From CAYSYY01 sp964576115 [NCBI: uncultured Gemmatimonadota bacterium] (lineage in GTDB: Bacteria; Blakebacterota; Blakebacteria; Blakebacterales), in assembly GCA_964576115.1 (NCBI GenBank), contig CAZNUA010000003.1, positions 1 to 64,000 of the forward strand: a stretch of 64,000 nt of DNA, given 5' to 3'. Of the stretch, positions 1-8,442 are shown in pieces. The position numbers were made by a program, and so were the translations under genes. The first letter of the stretch is position 1, and the number at the start of each line of letters is the position of its first letter. The notes under the pieces were generated by a model. That model saw only the letters and a list, made by a program, of their open reading frames with translations, did not search any database and had not been told where the DNA came from.

Positions 1-35
1 CGCCCGCGCCGCAACCGAACGGAAATGTGTGAACC

Positions 36-689
36 ATGGCCTTCATCGATGAGAAGACACAGACCGAAGCCCTGAAGATCCTGAACGGGATGGAGAAGGA
101 AGTCGCCCTGATCCTCTTCACCACCCGGGAGGGGTGCGAGCTCTGCGAACCGACGAAAGAACTGATCTACGAAGTGGCCGCTCTGACCGAGAAACTGACG
201 GTCGAGTTCCGCGACCTGGAAGCCGACCGCGAGGTCGCCGAGCACTTCGGGATCACCAAAGCCCCCGGGCTGGTGGTGATGGCCGATACCGATCCCGGCA
301 TCCGCTTCTCCGGGATACCCTCGGGCTATGAGTTCGGTACCCTGCTCGAGACGATCCGCATGGTCAGTCTGGGCGAGGCCGGGTTGAGTGAAGAGATGGT
401 GACCCGGCTCGACGGCCTCGAGGGGCCGGTGCATCTGCAGGTCTTCATCACCCCGACCTGTCCCTGGTGCCCCCAGTCGGTCTTCGCCGCCCACCGGCTG
501 GCCATGGCCAGCGACAAAATCACCTCGGAGATGGTCGAGGCAATGGAGTTCCCCGAGCTTTCCCAGCAACACAACGTCATGAGCGTGCCGCGCACGGTTC
601 TCAACGGGCAGGAGGCGATCGACGGAGCCCTGCCCGAACCGCAGCTGCTCGACTGGATCATCGCCGAAAGCGGCGGCGCGCAGACCTGA
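36..689 (+). CDS. Glutaredoxin-like protein disulfide oxidoreductase (two thioredoxin folds)
   Basis: A 217-residue protein with two thioredoxin-type halves, each carrying a CxxC active site: CELC near residue 34 and CPWC near residue 147. This tandem layout matches the PDO/glutaredoxin-like family, which catalyses thiol-disulfide exchange in the cytoplasm and often takes electrons from thioredoxin reductase. No signal peptide is visible. Each half also has the cis-proline context expected of the fold (KAPG and SVPR). It lies about 45 bp upstream of an ECF sigma gene and a soluble zinc-type anti-sigma gene, so it may be a target or partner of a thiol-stress response; that link is inference. 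The ATG start lies only 35 bp into the window, so its promoter is not visible. Confidence 0.85.
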   Translation: MAFIDEKTQTEALKILNGMEKEVALILFTTREGCELCEPTKELIYEVAALTEKLTVEFRDLEADREVAEHFGITKAPGLVVMADTDPGIRFSGIPSGYEFGTLLETIRMVSLGEAGLSEEMVTRLDGLEGPVHLQVFITPTCPWCPQSVFAAHRLAMASDKITSEMVEAMEFPELSQQHNVMSVPRTVLNGQEAIDGALPEPQLLDWIIAESGGAQT

Positions 690-735
690 TACGGAAGCGG
701 TTGCCGGGTGCAGGAGTCGACGGCATCATGGGGTC

Positions 736-1365
736 ATGTCACCGATCCCGCCCGTTCCAGATGACGGCGAACCCGCCGTTTCACCGACCGATCTGGAAGC
801 CGCCCGCCACGGCGATCACGCCGCTTTCACCCGGCTCGTCGAGAGCCTGATCGACCGGCTCTACTCCTTCAGCCGGTACATGTGCTCCGATCCGGAGGAT
901 GCCGAGGATGTGGTGCAGGACACCCTGCTCACCGCCTACCGCAAACTGGCCGACTACCGCGGCGAGGGATCTCTGCGCAGCTGGCTCTTCAGGATCATCT
1001 CGACCCGGTGTCAGAAGGTGCGGCGCCGAAGGGTCGGGGAGCCCGAACGGCATCTGCCCTTCGACGAACTTTCCCCCGCCGCTCTGCACCAGGTCCGCGA
1101 GGGGCCCGCGCTGGCAACTGTCGCGGCTCTGCCGCTCGACGAGCTGGTACGAACCGAGCTCATGGGGCGAGTCGAAGCGGCCATTGCCGATCTGCCGGAG
1201 GAATACCGCATGGTCCTGATCCTGCGCGATGTCGAGGAATTCTCGACCGCCGAGGCGGCGGAGATAACAGGTCTGACTGCAGCGGCTGTGAAGTCACGCC
1301 TGCACCGCGCCCGCCTCACCGTCAGGTTGGCCCTGCAGCCCTACCTCGAGGAGGTGGTCCGGTGA
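736..1365 (+). CDS. ECF-type RNA polymerase sigma factor
   Basis: A 209-residue sigma-70 family protein containing only regions 2 and 4. Region 2 is seen near residues 25-95 (the FSRYMCSDPEDAEDVVQDTLL stretch, then a segment rich in RSWLFRI). Region 4 is a helix-turn-helix near residues 150-205 (LPEEYRMVLILRDVEEFSTAEAAEITGLT). The two are joined by a longer than usual linker. Its stop overlaps the GTG start of the next gene (GTGA), the usual arrangement for a sigma factor translated with its anti-sigma factor. It presumably recruits RNA polymerase to stress-response promoters. Confidence 0.9.
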   Translation: MSPIPPVPDDGEPAVSPTDLEAARHGDHAAFTRLVESLIDRLYSFSRYMCSDPEDAEDVVQDTLLTAYRKLADYRGEGSLRSWLFRIISTRCQKVRRRRVGEPERHLPFDELSPAALHQVREGPALATVAALPLDELVRTELMGRVEAAIADLPEEYRMVLILRDVEEFSTAEAAEITGLTAAAVKSRLHRARLTVRLALQPYLEEVVR

Positions 1366-1652
1366 GCGATACCAATCGTCCCGAGGCTCACGGGCCGGAC
1401 CACCCCCACGATCACGGTGACTGCAGCGAGGTTCTGCAGGTACTCTCCGCCTGGATCGAAAACGATCTGCCTGCCGTTCAGCAAGCCCGGGTCGAAAGCC
1501 ATCTCGCCGAATGCACGGCCTGCCGCCATTGCGCCGACGAACTCCGGGCCACCGTCCTTTTGCTCCACGATACCGCTTCCCGCCCCCCCGATTACGTCCG
1601 GCACGCCCGCCTCATGCAGCAGCTGCAGACAGCCCTCGACGCTCTCGAGTAA
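1362..1652 (+). CDS. Soluble zinc-binding anti-sigma factor (ZAS/RsrA-like)
   Basis: A 96-residue protein starting at a GTG that overlaps the sigma stop. It carries C21, then H47-x3-C51-x2-C54, with an extra C57. The Cys-to-His spacing of 26 and the HxxxCxxC motif are those of zinc anti-sigma domains. No membrane segment follows, so unlike the two other anti-sigma proteins in the window it should be cytoplasmic. The N-terminus is His-rich (four His between residues 10 and 18). A soluble ZAS protein beside a disulfide oxidoreductase suggests redox-controlled release of the sigma factor, as in SigR/RsrA. This is inference from spacing and context. Confidence 0.8.
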   Translation: MSDTNRPEAHGPDHPHDHGDCSEVLQVLSAWIENDLPAVQQARVESHLAECTACRHCADELRATVLLLHDTASRPPDYVRHARLMQQLQTALDALE

Positions 1653-1690
1653 TAAGAGGCCTCGCACGATCGATATCCAGAATCCCGGGA

Positions 1691-2908
1691 TCAGTCGGTA
1701 GCGGTCCCGGCCGGTGTTTCTCCCGGGATCCCGTCCCGGGCCCGGATCTCGCCGACGCGCCCCAGAGCCAGGCGGGTCAGAACGGGACCGACGATCTCGA
1801 AGAAGATGGTCGAGAAGACCGTGATGGTGATGATCACCTCGCCCGCCTCGCCCAGGCGCTGGCCGGCCACCAGAGCCAGCCCGAGAGCCACCCCCGCCTG
1901 TGGCAGCAAAGCCGCACCCGTCCAGCGCCGGTGAGCGCGCTCGACCCGGCCGAGATGACCGCCCAGCCAGGCCCCGGCGATCCGTGAGACGGTTCGCAGG
2001 ACGATGTAACCGATGGCGGCCAGCCCGATTCCCTGCAGGGCCCCCCGTTCGACCGAAGCTCCCGAGAGCAGGAAGAAAAGGACCAGGAAGGGCCACTCGA
2101 TCCCTTCGATGGCGCTGAAGGTGCTGGTGTGATGACGGGCCAGATTGGCGATGACGGCCCCCATGGTCATGGCCGCCAGCAGAAAGGAGACATGAAGAGC
2201 CAGAGCGATGCCCCCACAGAGAAAGACAGCCCCCAGAGCTTCGACCAGGGTCGGTTCGCCCGGCTGGATGCGACCCGTGGCATAGGCCATCGGGACTCCG
2301 AGGAGGATACCGAGCAGGATCGCGCCGCCCAGTTCCCAGGCGCCCTGCAGCAGGGTCGTGGCCCCGTTCCCCTGACCCGAAACGATCCCCGCCAGGGTGA
2401 AGAGGAGGCTGAAGACGATGATGCCCCAGGCATCGTCAACCGCGACGATACCCTGGAGCACGCGGGCGAGCGGCCCGTCAGCTTGCTTCTCGCGGATGAC
2501 ATCGAGGGTGGCCGCCGGATCGGTAGCCGGAGCGATCCCGGCCAGGATCAGGGCCGTGACGACCGGCACCCCGAGCAGAACGAGCCCGCCCCAGGTCATG
2601 ACTGCCGTCACGACGACCAGAACGATCGAGACCGTGAGCACCTCGCGCCCGTGCTCGCGCAGATTGGCGGGGGTCAGCTTCTCGCCCAGCAGGAACCCCA
2701 CCATGACCAGGGCCAGATTGGTGACCAGGGGGAACCATTCGTGGTGCAGATCGGGCAGCAGGTCGAAGACCGAAGGTCCTATCAGGAACCCGAAGATGAG
2801 CAGGAAGGTCACCCGGGGCAGGGGGGTGCGGCGCCCCAGGATATGGGTGAAAAGCCCCAGCAGGAGCAGGGCGCCGATCGTGATCAGGGTAACGGCGGTG
2901 TCGTCCAT
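1691..2908 (-). CDS. Cation:proton antiporter (CPA family)
   Basis: A 405-residue, strongly hydrophobic protein with about twelve predicted membrane segments and a Na+/H+ exchanger-type fold (KefB/NhaP-like superfamily). The conserved mid-protein stretch GIAPATDPAAT, near residues 144-154, resembles the ion-binding unwound helix of CPA transporters. It would exchange Na+ or K+ for protons across the inner membrane. There is no C-terminal RCK/TrkA domain, so it is a minimal transporter. Its 3' end faces the anti-sigma gene 38 bp away. Substrate cannot be read from sequence. Confidence 0.8.
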   Translation of the reverse strand: MDDTAVTLITIGALLLLGLFTHILGRRTPLPRVTFLLIFGFLIGPSVFDLLPDLHHEWFPLVTNLALVMVGFLLGEKLTPANLREHGREVLTVSIVLVVVTAVMTWGGLVLLGVPVVTALILAGIAPATDPAATLDVIREKQADGPLARVLQGIVAVDDAWGIIVFSLLFTLAGIVSGQGNGATTLLQGAWELGGAILLGILLGVPMAYATGRIQPGEPTLVEALGAVFLCGGIALALHVSFLLAAMTMGAVIANLARHHTSTFSAIEGIEWPFLVLFFLLSGASVERGALQGIGLAAIGYIVLRTVSRIAGAWLGGHLGRVERAHRRWTGAALLPQAGVALGLALVAGQRLGEAGEVIITITVFSTIFFEIVGPVLTRLALGRVGEIRARDGIPGETPAGTATD

Positions 2909-2972
2909 GACCCCGGAATATCACCCGGCCGGACGGCTCCTGGCCAGAAAGAACAGGCGCAGGGGCGTTTTC

Positions 2973-4148
2973 TCAGGGCAGCCGGGCGGTGTAGAAGAGT
3001 CCGCCGCCGTACGCTCCCTCTGTCACTCGCAGCAGGGCGGTCCCGTCGGCCGCGAAGGTCAGCGGCAGCGTCGGGGCCTCGAAACTGCCCCGGTAGCGAT
3101 GCTCGGGATCGAAGATGTCGATCCGGTTGTGCTCGATATCGGGCGTATGGGCCAGAACCCAGATATACCCGCGGGGGTCGATCCGGACTCGTCCGATCGC
3201 CTGGCGCCGTTCGGCGAATTCCCACCTGCTCCTGACCTCCGCTTCCGAGAAACCGCTGCCGTCGCTGCTGCTGAAGGCCGCGTGGGCGAAGAAGTACTCC
3301 CGGTCGCTTGCGGAGACGGTCAGATCGGGGGTCGGGGCCAGGGTGCGCCGCACGATCCGGCCGTCGAGTGAGCGCTCCTCGAAAACGTAGTCGGTGCCGG
3401 TAACGGTCAGCAGGCCGCCGGCGGGATCCCATGACCAGTGTAGCTCGTCGGAAAAGGTGGGCCGGGTGTCGAAGGGAGCCACGCTGCCGTCGGGGTGGTG
3501 CAGTTCGATCACGATCGGGGGCAGGCTTGCCAGAGTGGCCAGGGTATCGGCGGTCTGCGTCTGCAGATTCCAGGCCAGAAGGCTGAAGGTGCCGTCGAGG
3601 GCGTCCAGGGCGTTCAGAACCCGGCCGTCGGGCAGGACCGCACAGCGGTTGGCATCGGGGGCCAGGCCGAACTGCATGGTGATGGTCCGTCGGTGCTGTC
3701 CGTTGCGGTCGAAGACAGAAAAGCGCCGCGGCATGAGATCGCCGACCCAGACCTCATCATCGACGACATTCAGGAAGCGGGGGAAGCCGAATTCCCCCGG
3801 TCCCTCGCCGCGACCGCCGAAGACGTTGCGAACCCGGCCGGCCAGATCGGTCTCGACCACCTGCCGGTTGCCCGAATCGAGAATGTAGAAGCCGTTTCCG
3901 GAGCCGACCGCGGTCGTTATCCGGCTGAAGAGGTACCCCGCCTCACCGCTCCAGACGTCCCAGACGGCGACGGTGTCGAGAGTGAGCGGGCGCAGGGACA
4001 GTTCGGTATAGGTCGTCTGGATCACGCCCGAGGCGAGGCTTTCGACCCTGACCCCTGAATCGGTCCGAGGGCTGCAGCCCGAAAGGATGAGGAACACTCC
4101 GGCGGCGATGACGGATCCGGTCAGCGAAAACGTACGTGTGATGGTCAT
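2973..4148 (-). CDS. Beta-propeller lipoprotein (6-bladed, NHL-like)
   Basis: A 391-residue lipoprotein. The ATG at 4148 is preferred over one 42 bp upstream because it has a GGGAGG ribosome site. The N-terminus has a hydrophobic segment ending in LSGC, a lipobox. The body has repeated propeller-like blades (NGFYILDSGNRQVVETDLAGRVRNV, VWVGDLMPRRFSVFDRNGQ, and GYIWVLAHTPDIEHNRIDIFD near the C-terminus), as in 6-bladed propeller proteins of Bacteroidota and Gemmatimonadota. The function is unknown; such proteins usually bind ligands at the cell surface or in the periplasm. It is divergent from the lipoprotein gene at 4336, about 190 bp away. Confidence 0.75.
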   Translation of the reverse strand: MTITRTFSLTGSVIAAGVFLILSGCSPRTDSGVRVESLASGVIQTTYTELSLRPLTLDTVAVWDVWSGEAGYLFSRITTAVGSGNGFYILDSGNRQVVETDLAGRVRNVFGGRGEGPGEFGFPRFLNVVDDEVWVGDLMPRRFSVFDRNGQHRRTITMQFGLAPDANRCAVLPDGRVLNALDALDGTFSLLAWNLQTQTADTLATLASLPPIVIELHHPDGSVAPFDTRPTFSDELHWSWDPAGGLLTVTGTDYVFEERSLDGRIVRRTLAPTPDLTVSASDREYFFAHAAFSSSDGSGFSEAEVRSRWEFAERRQAIGRVRIDPRGYIWVLAHTPDIEHNRIDIFDPEHRYRGSFEAPTLPLTFAADGTALLRVTEGAYGGGLFYTARLP

Positions 4149-4335
4149 AGGCGCCTCCCGGTACAAAGAGGGCGATGGGGCGGTCGGCATTCACTGACTC
4201 AAACCCGCCCTGGAGGCGGATAGTTGAGACCATTCCTTACCGGTTCGAGCCGGGTCGTGTAGACTGTCAGAGTGTCCTCAGCACTCCGGTGTCGGTCGGA
4301 ACATTCGTCCGGTACCCCGGGAAAGGGTTGGCCTC

Positions 4336-6324
4336 ATGTTCGGTTTCCGGTTGAACGTCACCAGATCCTTCCTGCTGATCCCGGTCGCACTGACCGGTCT
4401 TGCCGCCTGTGGGCGCGCACCCCGGCCGGAAACACTCATCCTCGAGAACCACCACGAGCTGTTCGTTCGCGAACACGAGCTCACGGCTCGTTACGCGGCC
4501 GATCTGGAGGTCTGGCTCGAGCAGCATGCGGAGGCCGACGATGCCGCCCGGGCCGGGGTGGAACTGATCCGCACCCTCGGCGTGCTGGGTGATGTAGCGG
4601 GGGCCGAGCGGTACTGGCGGCTGGTCCGCTCCGAGCACCCCGGCGATACGGCCGTGCCTGCAGCCGGACTCGAGATGGCCGAAGCAGCCCTCGCCAACGC
4701 CGCGACCGAGGCCGCTCTACGGGTGATCAGCACCATCTGTACCGATGCCCACGGGTATGCGTATCAGACCCGGCTGGTGCAGAATCTAGCCACCCTGCTG
4801 GCTCTCGAAGGCCGTCTTGCCGAAGCCCGCGAAGCGTACGATCTGATCAGGGACATGGAGCTGTACACCGAGTACCCGGCCCGCTTCCGTTCCCTCGAGA
4901 TCTTTCTCGACTATCTCGACCGGGTCGGGACCGAATTTCCTCCGCTGGTCGGTACCGCAGCCGACGGCACATCCCTCGATACCGGCGATTTCCGCGGTCA
5001 ACCCCTCTTCCTTCATTTCTGGCGCCGGCGGGGCAGCCTGAATCACGACCTCGAATTCCTCGAGGACCTCCAGCACGAGTACCCCGATCTGGCGGTCGTG
5101 AGCATCAATGTCGGCGACGAACCCGAAGCGGTCCGGCAGGCTCTGCTCAAGCACGTGCCGCACTGGCCTTTCTGGCACGATCGCGACGGTTCGTATGCCG
5201 CGTCGCTCGGTATCACCTTCATGGGGCTTTACGTGCACGAACCGAAGGGGATCCTGCTCGACTCCGAGGGACGGATAGCCGTCATGCCCGGGCGCGAGGG
5301 GGCCATCGCCATCGGCCTGAAGGCTCTGGACAAACGGTTCGAGCGGTTCACCCGTCCAGCGGCGCTGCCCCGGCCCTCCGAAACCGTAACTACGGCGGCG
5401 GGCGTCCTGGAACTGCAGCAATCCCACACCCGGGCCCTGCTCGCCGTCCGGGACCGGGCTCGGGCCGATCTGCTGACGGCTCTGGGACAGTGTGTCGGAC
5501 GCGATCCGGAATCGGAGGCGGGAGCCCGGGCCTGTCTGGAGCTCCTGCGCACTGCGGCCGCCGGCGGGAATGTCGCGGCGGCTGAAGAGGCCTGGGCGCT
5601 CTGGCAGGGAGACGGAGAGCAGAGAGGCTCCGGACCGGTCACCGCTATCCGGGAGACCTACGCCGTCGCCATGGACTTCGCATACGCCCGGGCCATGCTG
5701 ACCTGCGGTGATCCGGAGCGTACCGCCGGGCTCGTTGACCGGGCCATCGGCGAGCGGCAGGAACGCGAAGACCTCTACCTGCTCTGCGATCTGGCTGCCG
5801 CCCTCTCGGTGCTGGGCGATGTCGACGGCGCCAGGCGGGCCTTCGAGAAAATAATAGAGATCACCGGCGGGGCGGGCTCGGCCGCCTGGGAGGGCTACAT
5901 CGCCGCCCTGGACCGGGTCGGGCACCCCCTCGAGCCGTTCACCCTGCCCGGGCTGAACGGGGGCACCGTCGCCTCGAGCGATTACGCCGGACGCCTGCTG
6001 CTGATCGATTTCTGGGGGTCATGGTGTCATGCCTGCATTCGGGAGATGCCGCATGCGTACGAAGCCTGGAACCGGTATCACGAGCGGGGTTTCGAGGTGC
6101 TCGGGATCGTGGTGCGCGACACCCGGGAGAAAGCGCGAGCCTTCCTCGAGCGAACCGGCTATCCCTGGGACCAGGCCTTCGATGCCGACTCCTCGGTCGC
6201 CGGCGAACACGTGGTGGTCGGCTACCCGACTACCATCCTGGTCGACGGTTCGGGGCGGGTACGCTGTACCCGCACGTTCGGCGGCGGACTCGAGATCGCC
6301 CTGCGTTTGCTCATCGAGCGTTGA
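4336..6324 (+). CDS. Lipoprotein with TPR-like helices and two TlpA/thioredoxin-like domains
   Basis: A 662-residue protein beginning with a signal sequence ending in the lipobox LAAC. Helical TPR-like segments (residues about 30-190 and 350-530) alternate with two AhpC/TlpA-type thioredoxin folds. The second fold, near residues 535-660, has a WCHAC active site. The first, near residues 195-335, has the fold signature (LFLHFW, then VVSINVGDEPEAV) but RRGSLN where CxxC should be, so it is probably redox-inactive. The protein looks like an internal duplication of a TPR plus TlpA unit. It is likely an envelope-anchored thiol reductase or chaperone. Its last 14 bp overlap the convergent acetyltransferase gene. 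Confidence 0.8.
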   Translation: MFGFRLNVTRSFLLIPVALTGLAACGRAPRPETLILENHHELFVREHELTARYAADLEVWLEQHAEADDAARAGVELIRTLGVLGDVAGAERYWRLVRSEHPGDTAVPAAGLEMAEAALANAATEAALRVISTICTDAHGYAYQTRLVQNLATLLALEGRLAEAREAYDLIRDMELYTEYPARFRSLEIFLDYLDRVGTEFPPLVGTAADGTSLDTGDFRGQPLFLHFWRRRGSLNHDLEFLEDLQHEYPDLAVVSINVGDEPEAVRQALLKHVPHWPFWHDRDGSYAASLGITFMGLYVHEPKGILLDSEGRIAVMPGREGAIAIGLKALDKRFERFTRPAALPRPSETVTTAAGVLELQQSHTRALLAVRDRARADLLTALGQCVGRDPESEAGARACLELLRTAAAGGNVAAAEEAWALWQGDGEQRGSGPVTAIRETYAVAMDFAYARAMLTCGDPERTAGLVDRAIGERQEREDLYLLCDLAAALSVLGDVDGARRAFEKIIEITGGAGSAAWEGYIAALDRVGHPLEPFTLPGLNGGTVASSDYAGRLLLIDFWGSWCHACIREMPHAYEAWNRYHERGFEVLGIVVRDTREKARAFLERTGYPWDQAFDADSSVAGEHVVVGYPTTILVDGSGRVRCTRTFGGGLEIALRLLIER

Positions 6325-7102
6325 GCCGTCGCACCCTCCGGGAAATCTTGCGGCGCAGCTTTGCCTCTGAAGGCGGGGGCCCGAGGTTGACCGGACGACC
6401 GTCGATGAAGAGGTCGTCCACCCGCCTCCATTCGGCCCACACCGCCGCATCGGTGGTGTCGTGCCGTCGGTACTCCACCCGATCGCCGAATTCGGCCGCG
6501 ACCCGACGGGCTCGTTCGTGGGCCAGATTCTGGGCCATGCACCAGCCCCAAGAAAAGGACACGACCGAGACCCGGTCCGGTACCGCCGCGGGGGCTTTGA
6601 GCGGCTCGATCCACCGCGGCGGGAGGGCTCGATAGGTGAACGGTTTCCAGACCAGCCGGGCCAGACCGCGGGTATCGGCCGTTTTATACCCGTGTTTGCG
6701 ATACCAGGAGGCCTTCATCCAGAACGGGAGTCTCAAGCCCCAGGCCGCCATGCCGGAGGCCCCGAGCCGTCGGGCATCGGTCTCGGCTGCAGCCAGCAGA
6801 GCGGAGCCCAGGCCGCGCTTCTGGAAGTTACCCCGTCCCTGCTTATAGCCGTGCACCCAGATGCAGTAGATAAAATAGAAGTCCTCCCCCTCGACAAAGG
6901 AAGACTCGATCGGACCGTATTGGATCATGCCGCCGATGGCGCCGGAATCGTCTTCGGCCAGTTTGGCGCGCAGACCCTCCGAGCGGGCCCGGGCGTACCA
7001 CTCCGCCCGGCCCGAACCGGCTTCCCGGGCCTGCTCCGACCAGTCCTCGAGGCAGCAGAAGAAAAGATCCTCGTGTTCAGACTCGAGATCGATGATTCTC
7101 AT
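6311..7102 (-). CDS. GNAT acetyltransferase with C-terminal YoaP-like domain
   Basis: A 263-residue protein. Residues 1-160 form a GNAT fold with the acetyl-CoA loop visible in KRGLGSALLAAAETDARRLG. The C-terminal 90 residues (FSWGWCMAQNLAHERARRVA, then VDDLFIDGRPVNLGPP) resemble the thioredoxin-like YoaP domain that follows GNAT domains in some Bacillus and environmental proteins. It probably N-acetylates a small amine or protein; the substrate is unknown. The single Cys in the WC pair could be functional. The start codon lacks a clear ribosome site. Confidence 0.7.
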   Translation of the reverse strand: MRIIDLESEHEDLFFCCLEDWSEQAREAGSGRAEWYARARSEGLRAKLAEDDSGAIGGMIQYGPIESSFVEGEDFYFIYCIWVHGYKQGRGNFQKRGLGSALLAAAETDARRLGASGMAAWGLRLPFWMKASWYRKHGYKTADTRGLARLVWKPFTYRALPPRWIEPLKAPAAVPDRVSVVSFSWGWCMAQNLAHERARRVAAEFGDRVEYRRHDTTDAAVWAEWRRVDDLFIDGRPVNLGPPPSEAKLRRKISRRVRRLNAR

Positions 7103-7236
7103 GATAGAAGAGGAATACAGGTATTGACCCCGGTCGGGAAAGCGATAATCTCATGGGAAATGGGAGTGACTGCAGACTGCTCCGCACCGACCGTCCGGCA
7201 GTATCTCATCAACGGTAATATGGGGAGGCATTCGAG

Positions 7237-8436
7237 GTGGCTGAGTACAAGGGAACCATTGCGATTCTCACCGGGGGGGGCGACGTACCCGGCCTCAATC
7301 CCGCCATTCGCGCCGTCACGATCCGCGCTCTGCGCGAAGACTACCGCGTGCTCGGGATCAAGCGCGGCTGGGCGGGTCTGGTCGATCTGGTGCCCGAAAA
7401 GGGAGCCGACAACAGTCGCTGCATCCAGGAGCTGAAATGGGACGTCGTCAACCGGGCCGGACGCACCGGCGGGACCTTCCTGCACACTTCCCGGACCCGG
7501 CCCTCTCATCTGCCCCGGGCCCTGATGCCACCGCACCTGCAGGACAGGTATACCGACGATGTCAACGATATCACCCCGACCGTACTCGAAAACCTCGAGT
7601 TTCTCGGAGTCGATTACCTGATCCCGATCGGTGGCGATGACACCCTGAGTTACGGCCACCGCCTGCACAAAGAGGGTTTCAAGGTCGTCGCCATCCCCAA
7701 GACAATGGACAACGATGTACCGGGTACCGATTACTGCATCGGTTTCTCGACCTGCATCACCCGGACCATCGAACTGACCCACAAGTTGCGGACCACCGCC
7801 GGAAGCCACGAGCGTCTGCTCGTGATCGAGGTCTTCGGCCGCTACGCCGGTTTCACCGCTCTGATGCCCACCATGGCCGCCGCCGCTGACCGCTGCGTGA
7901 TCCCCGAACATCCCTTTGCGATCGAGAAGCTGGCCGAGCTCCTGATCGAAGATCGCAATCACCATCCCAGTCACTACGCCGTGGTTCTGGTCTCGGAGGG
8001 GGCGGTGATGACTCACGATGAGGGGATGCACTTCAAGAGCAATGAGGTCGACCAGTACGGGCACAAGAAGCTGGGAGGCATAGGCGACAAGGTAGCCGAG
8101 GCCCTGAAGGAAATCTCGCCGCAGTTCAACCAGGGGCGGCGTGTCAATGTCGTCAACCAGCGGCTGGGTTACCTGGTCCGCTGCGGCGATCCCGATGCCC
8201 TCGATTCGATCGTGCCGATGGCTTTCGGCAACCTCGCTCTCGATCTGGTCCTCGAAGGCACCAGCGGACGGCTCATCAGCATGCGCAACGGTATCTACGA
8301 CAGCGTCCCGATCGATCTCGTCGTGGGGCGCAAGAAGATCATCGATGTGGAGAAGTACTACAATACCGAGCGCCTGCGCCCCAAGTACGAGTCCTTCAAC
8401 CGCCGGCCTCTCTTCATCATGACCGCCGACGAGTAA
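7237..8436 (+). CDS. pfp: Pyrophosphate-dependent 6-phosphofructokinase
   Basis: A 399-residue phosphofructokinase with GTG start behind a GGGGAGG ribosome site. It makes fructose 1,6-bisphosphate from fructose 6-phosphate. The family residues are present: GGGDVPGLN near residue 13, GGDDT at 132-136, PKTMDND at 154-160, and GRYAGF. Phosphoryl donor choice in this family depends on two positions. An Asp after GGD (here D135) and a Lys in PKT (K155) exclude ATP and select pyrophosphate, whereas ATP enzymes have Gly at both. I therefore call the PPi form, which is reversible and can serve glycolysis or gluconeogenesis. It stands alone between convergent and divergent neighbours. Confidence 0.85.
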   Translation: MAEYKGTIAILTGGGDVPGLNPAIRAVTIRALREDYRVLGIKRGWAGLVDLVPEKGADNSRCIQELKWDVVNRAGRTGGTFLHTSRTRPSHLPRALMPPHLQDRYTDDVNDITPTVLENLEFLGVDYLIPIGGDDTLSYGHRLHKEGFKVVAIPKTMDNDVPGTDYCIGFSTCITRTIELTHKLRTTAGSHERLLVIEVFGRYAGFTALMPTMAAAADRCVIPEHPFAIEKLAELLIEDRNHHPSHYAVVLVSEGAVMTHDEGMHFKSNEVDQYGHKKLGGIGDKVAEALKEISPQFNQGRRVNVVNQRLGYLVRCGDPDALDSIVPMAFGNLALDLVLEGTSGRLISMRNGIYDSVPIDLVVGRKKIIDVEKYYNTERLRPKYESFNRRPLFIMTADE

Positions 8437-8442
8437 GCCGTC

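Noticed and set aside
4786-5925. Long minus-strand open frame opposite the TPR/TlpA lipoprotein
   Set aside because: Its translation is low-complexity and rich in Gly, Pro and Arg without a domain; the plus-strand gene has a lipobox and thioredoxin motifs.
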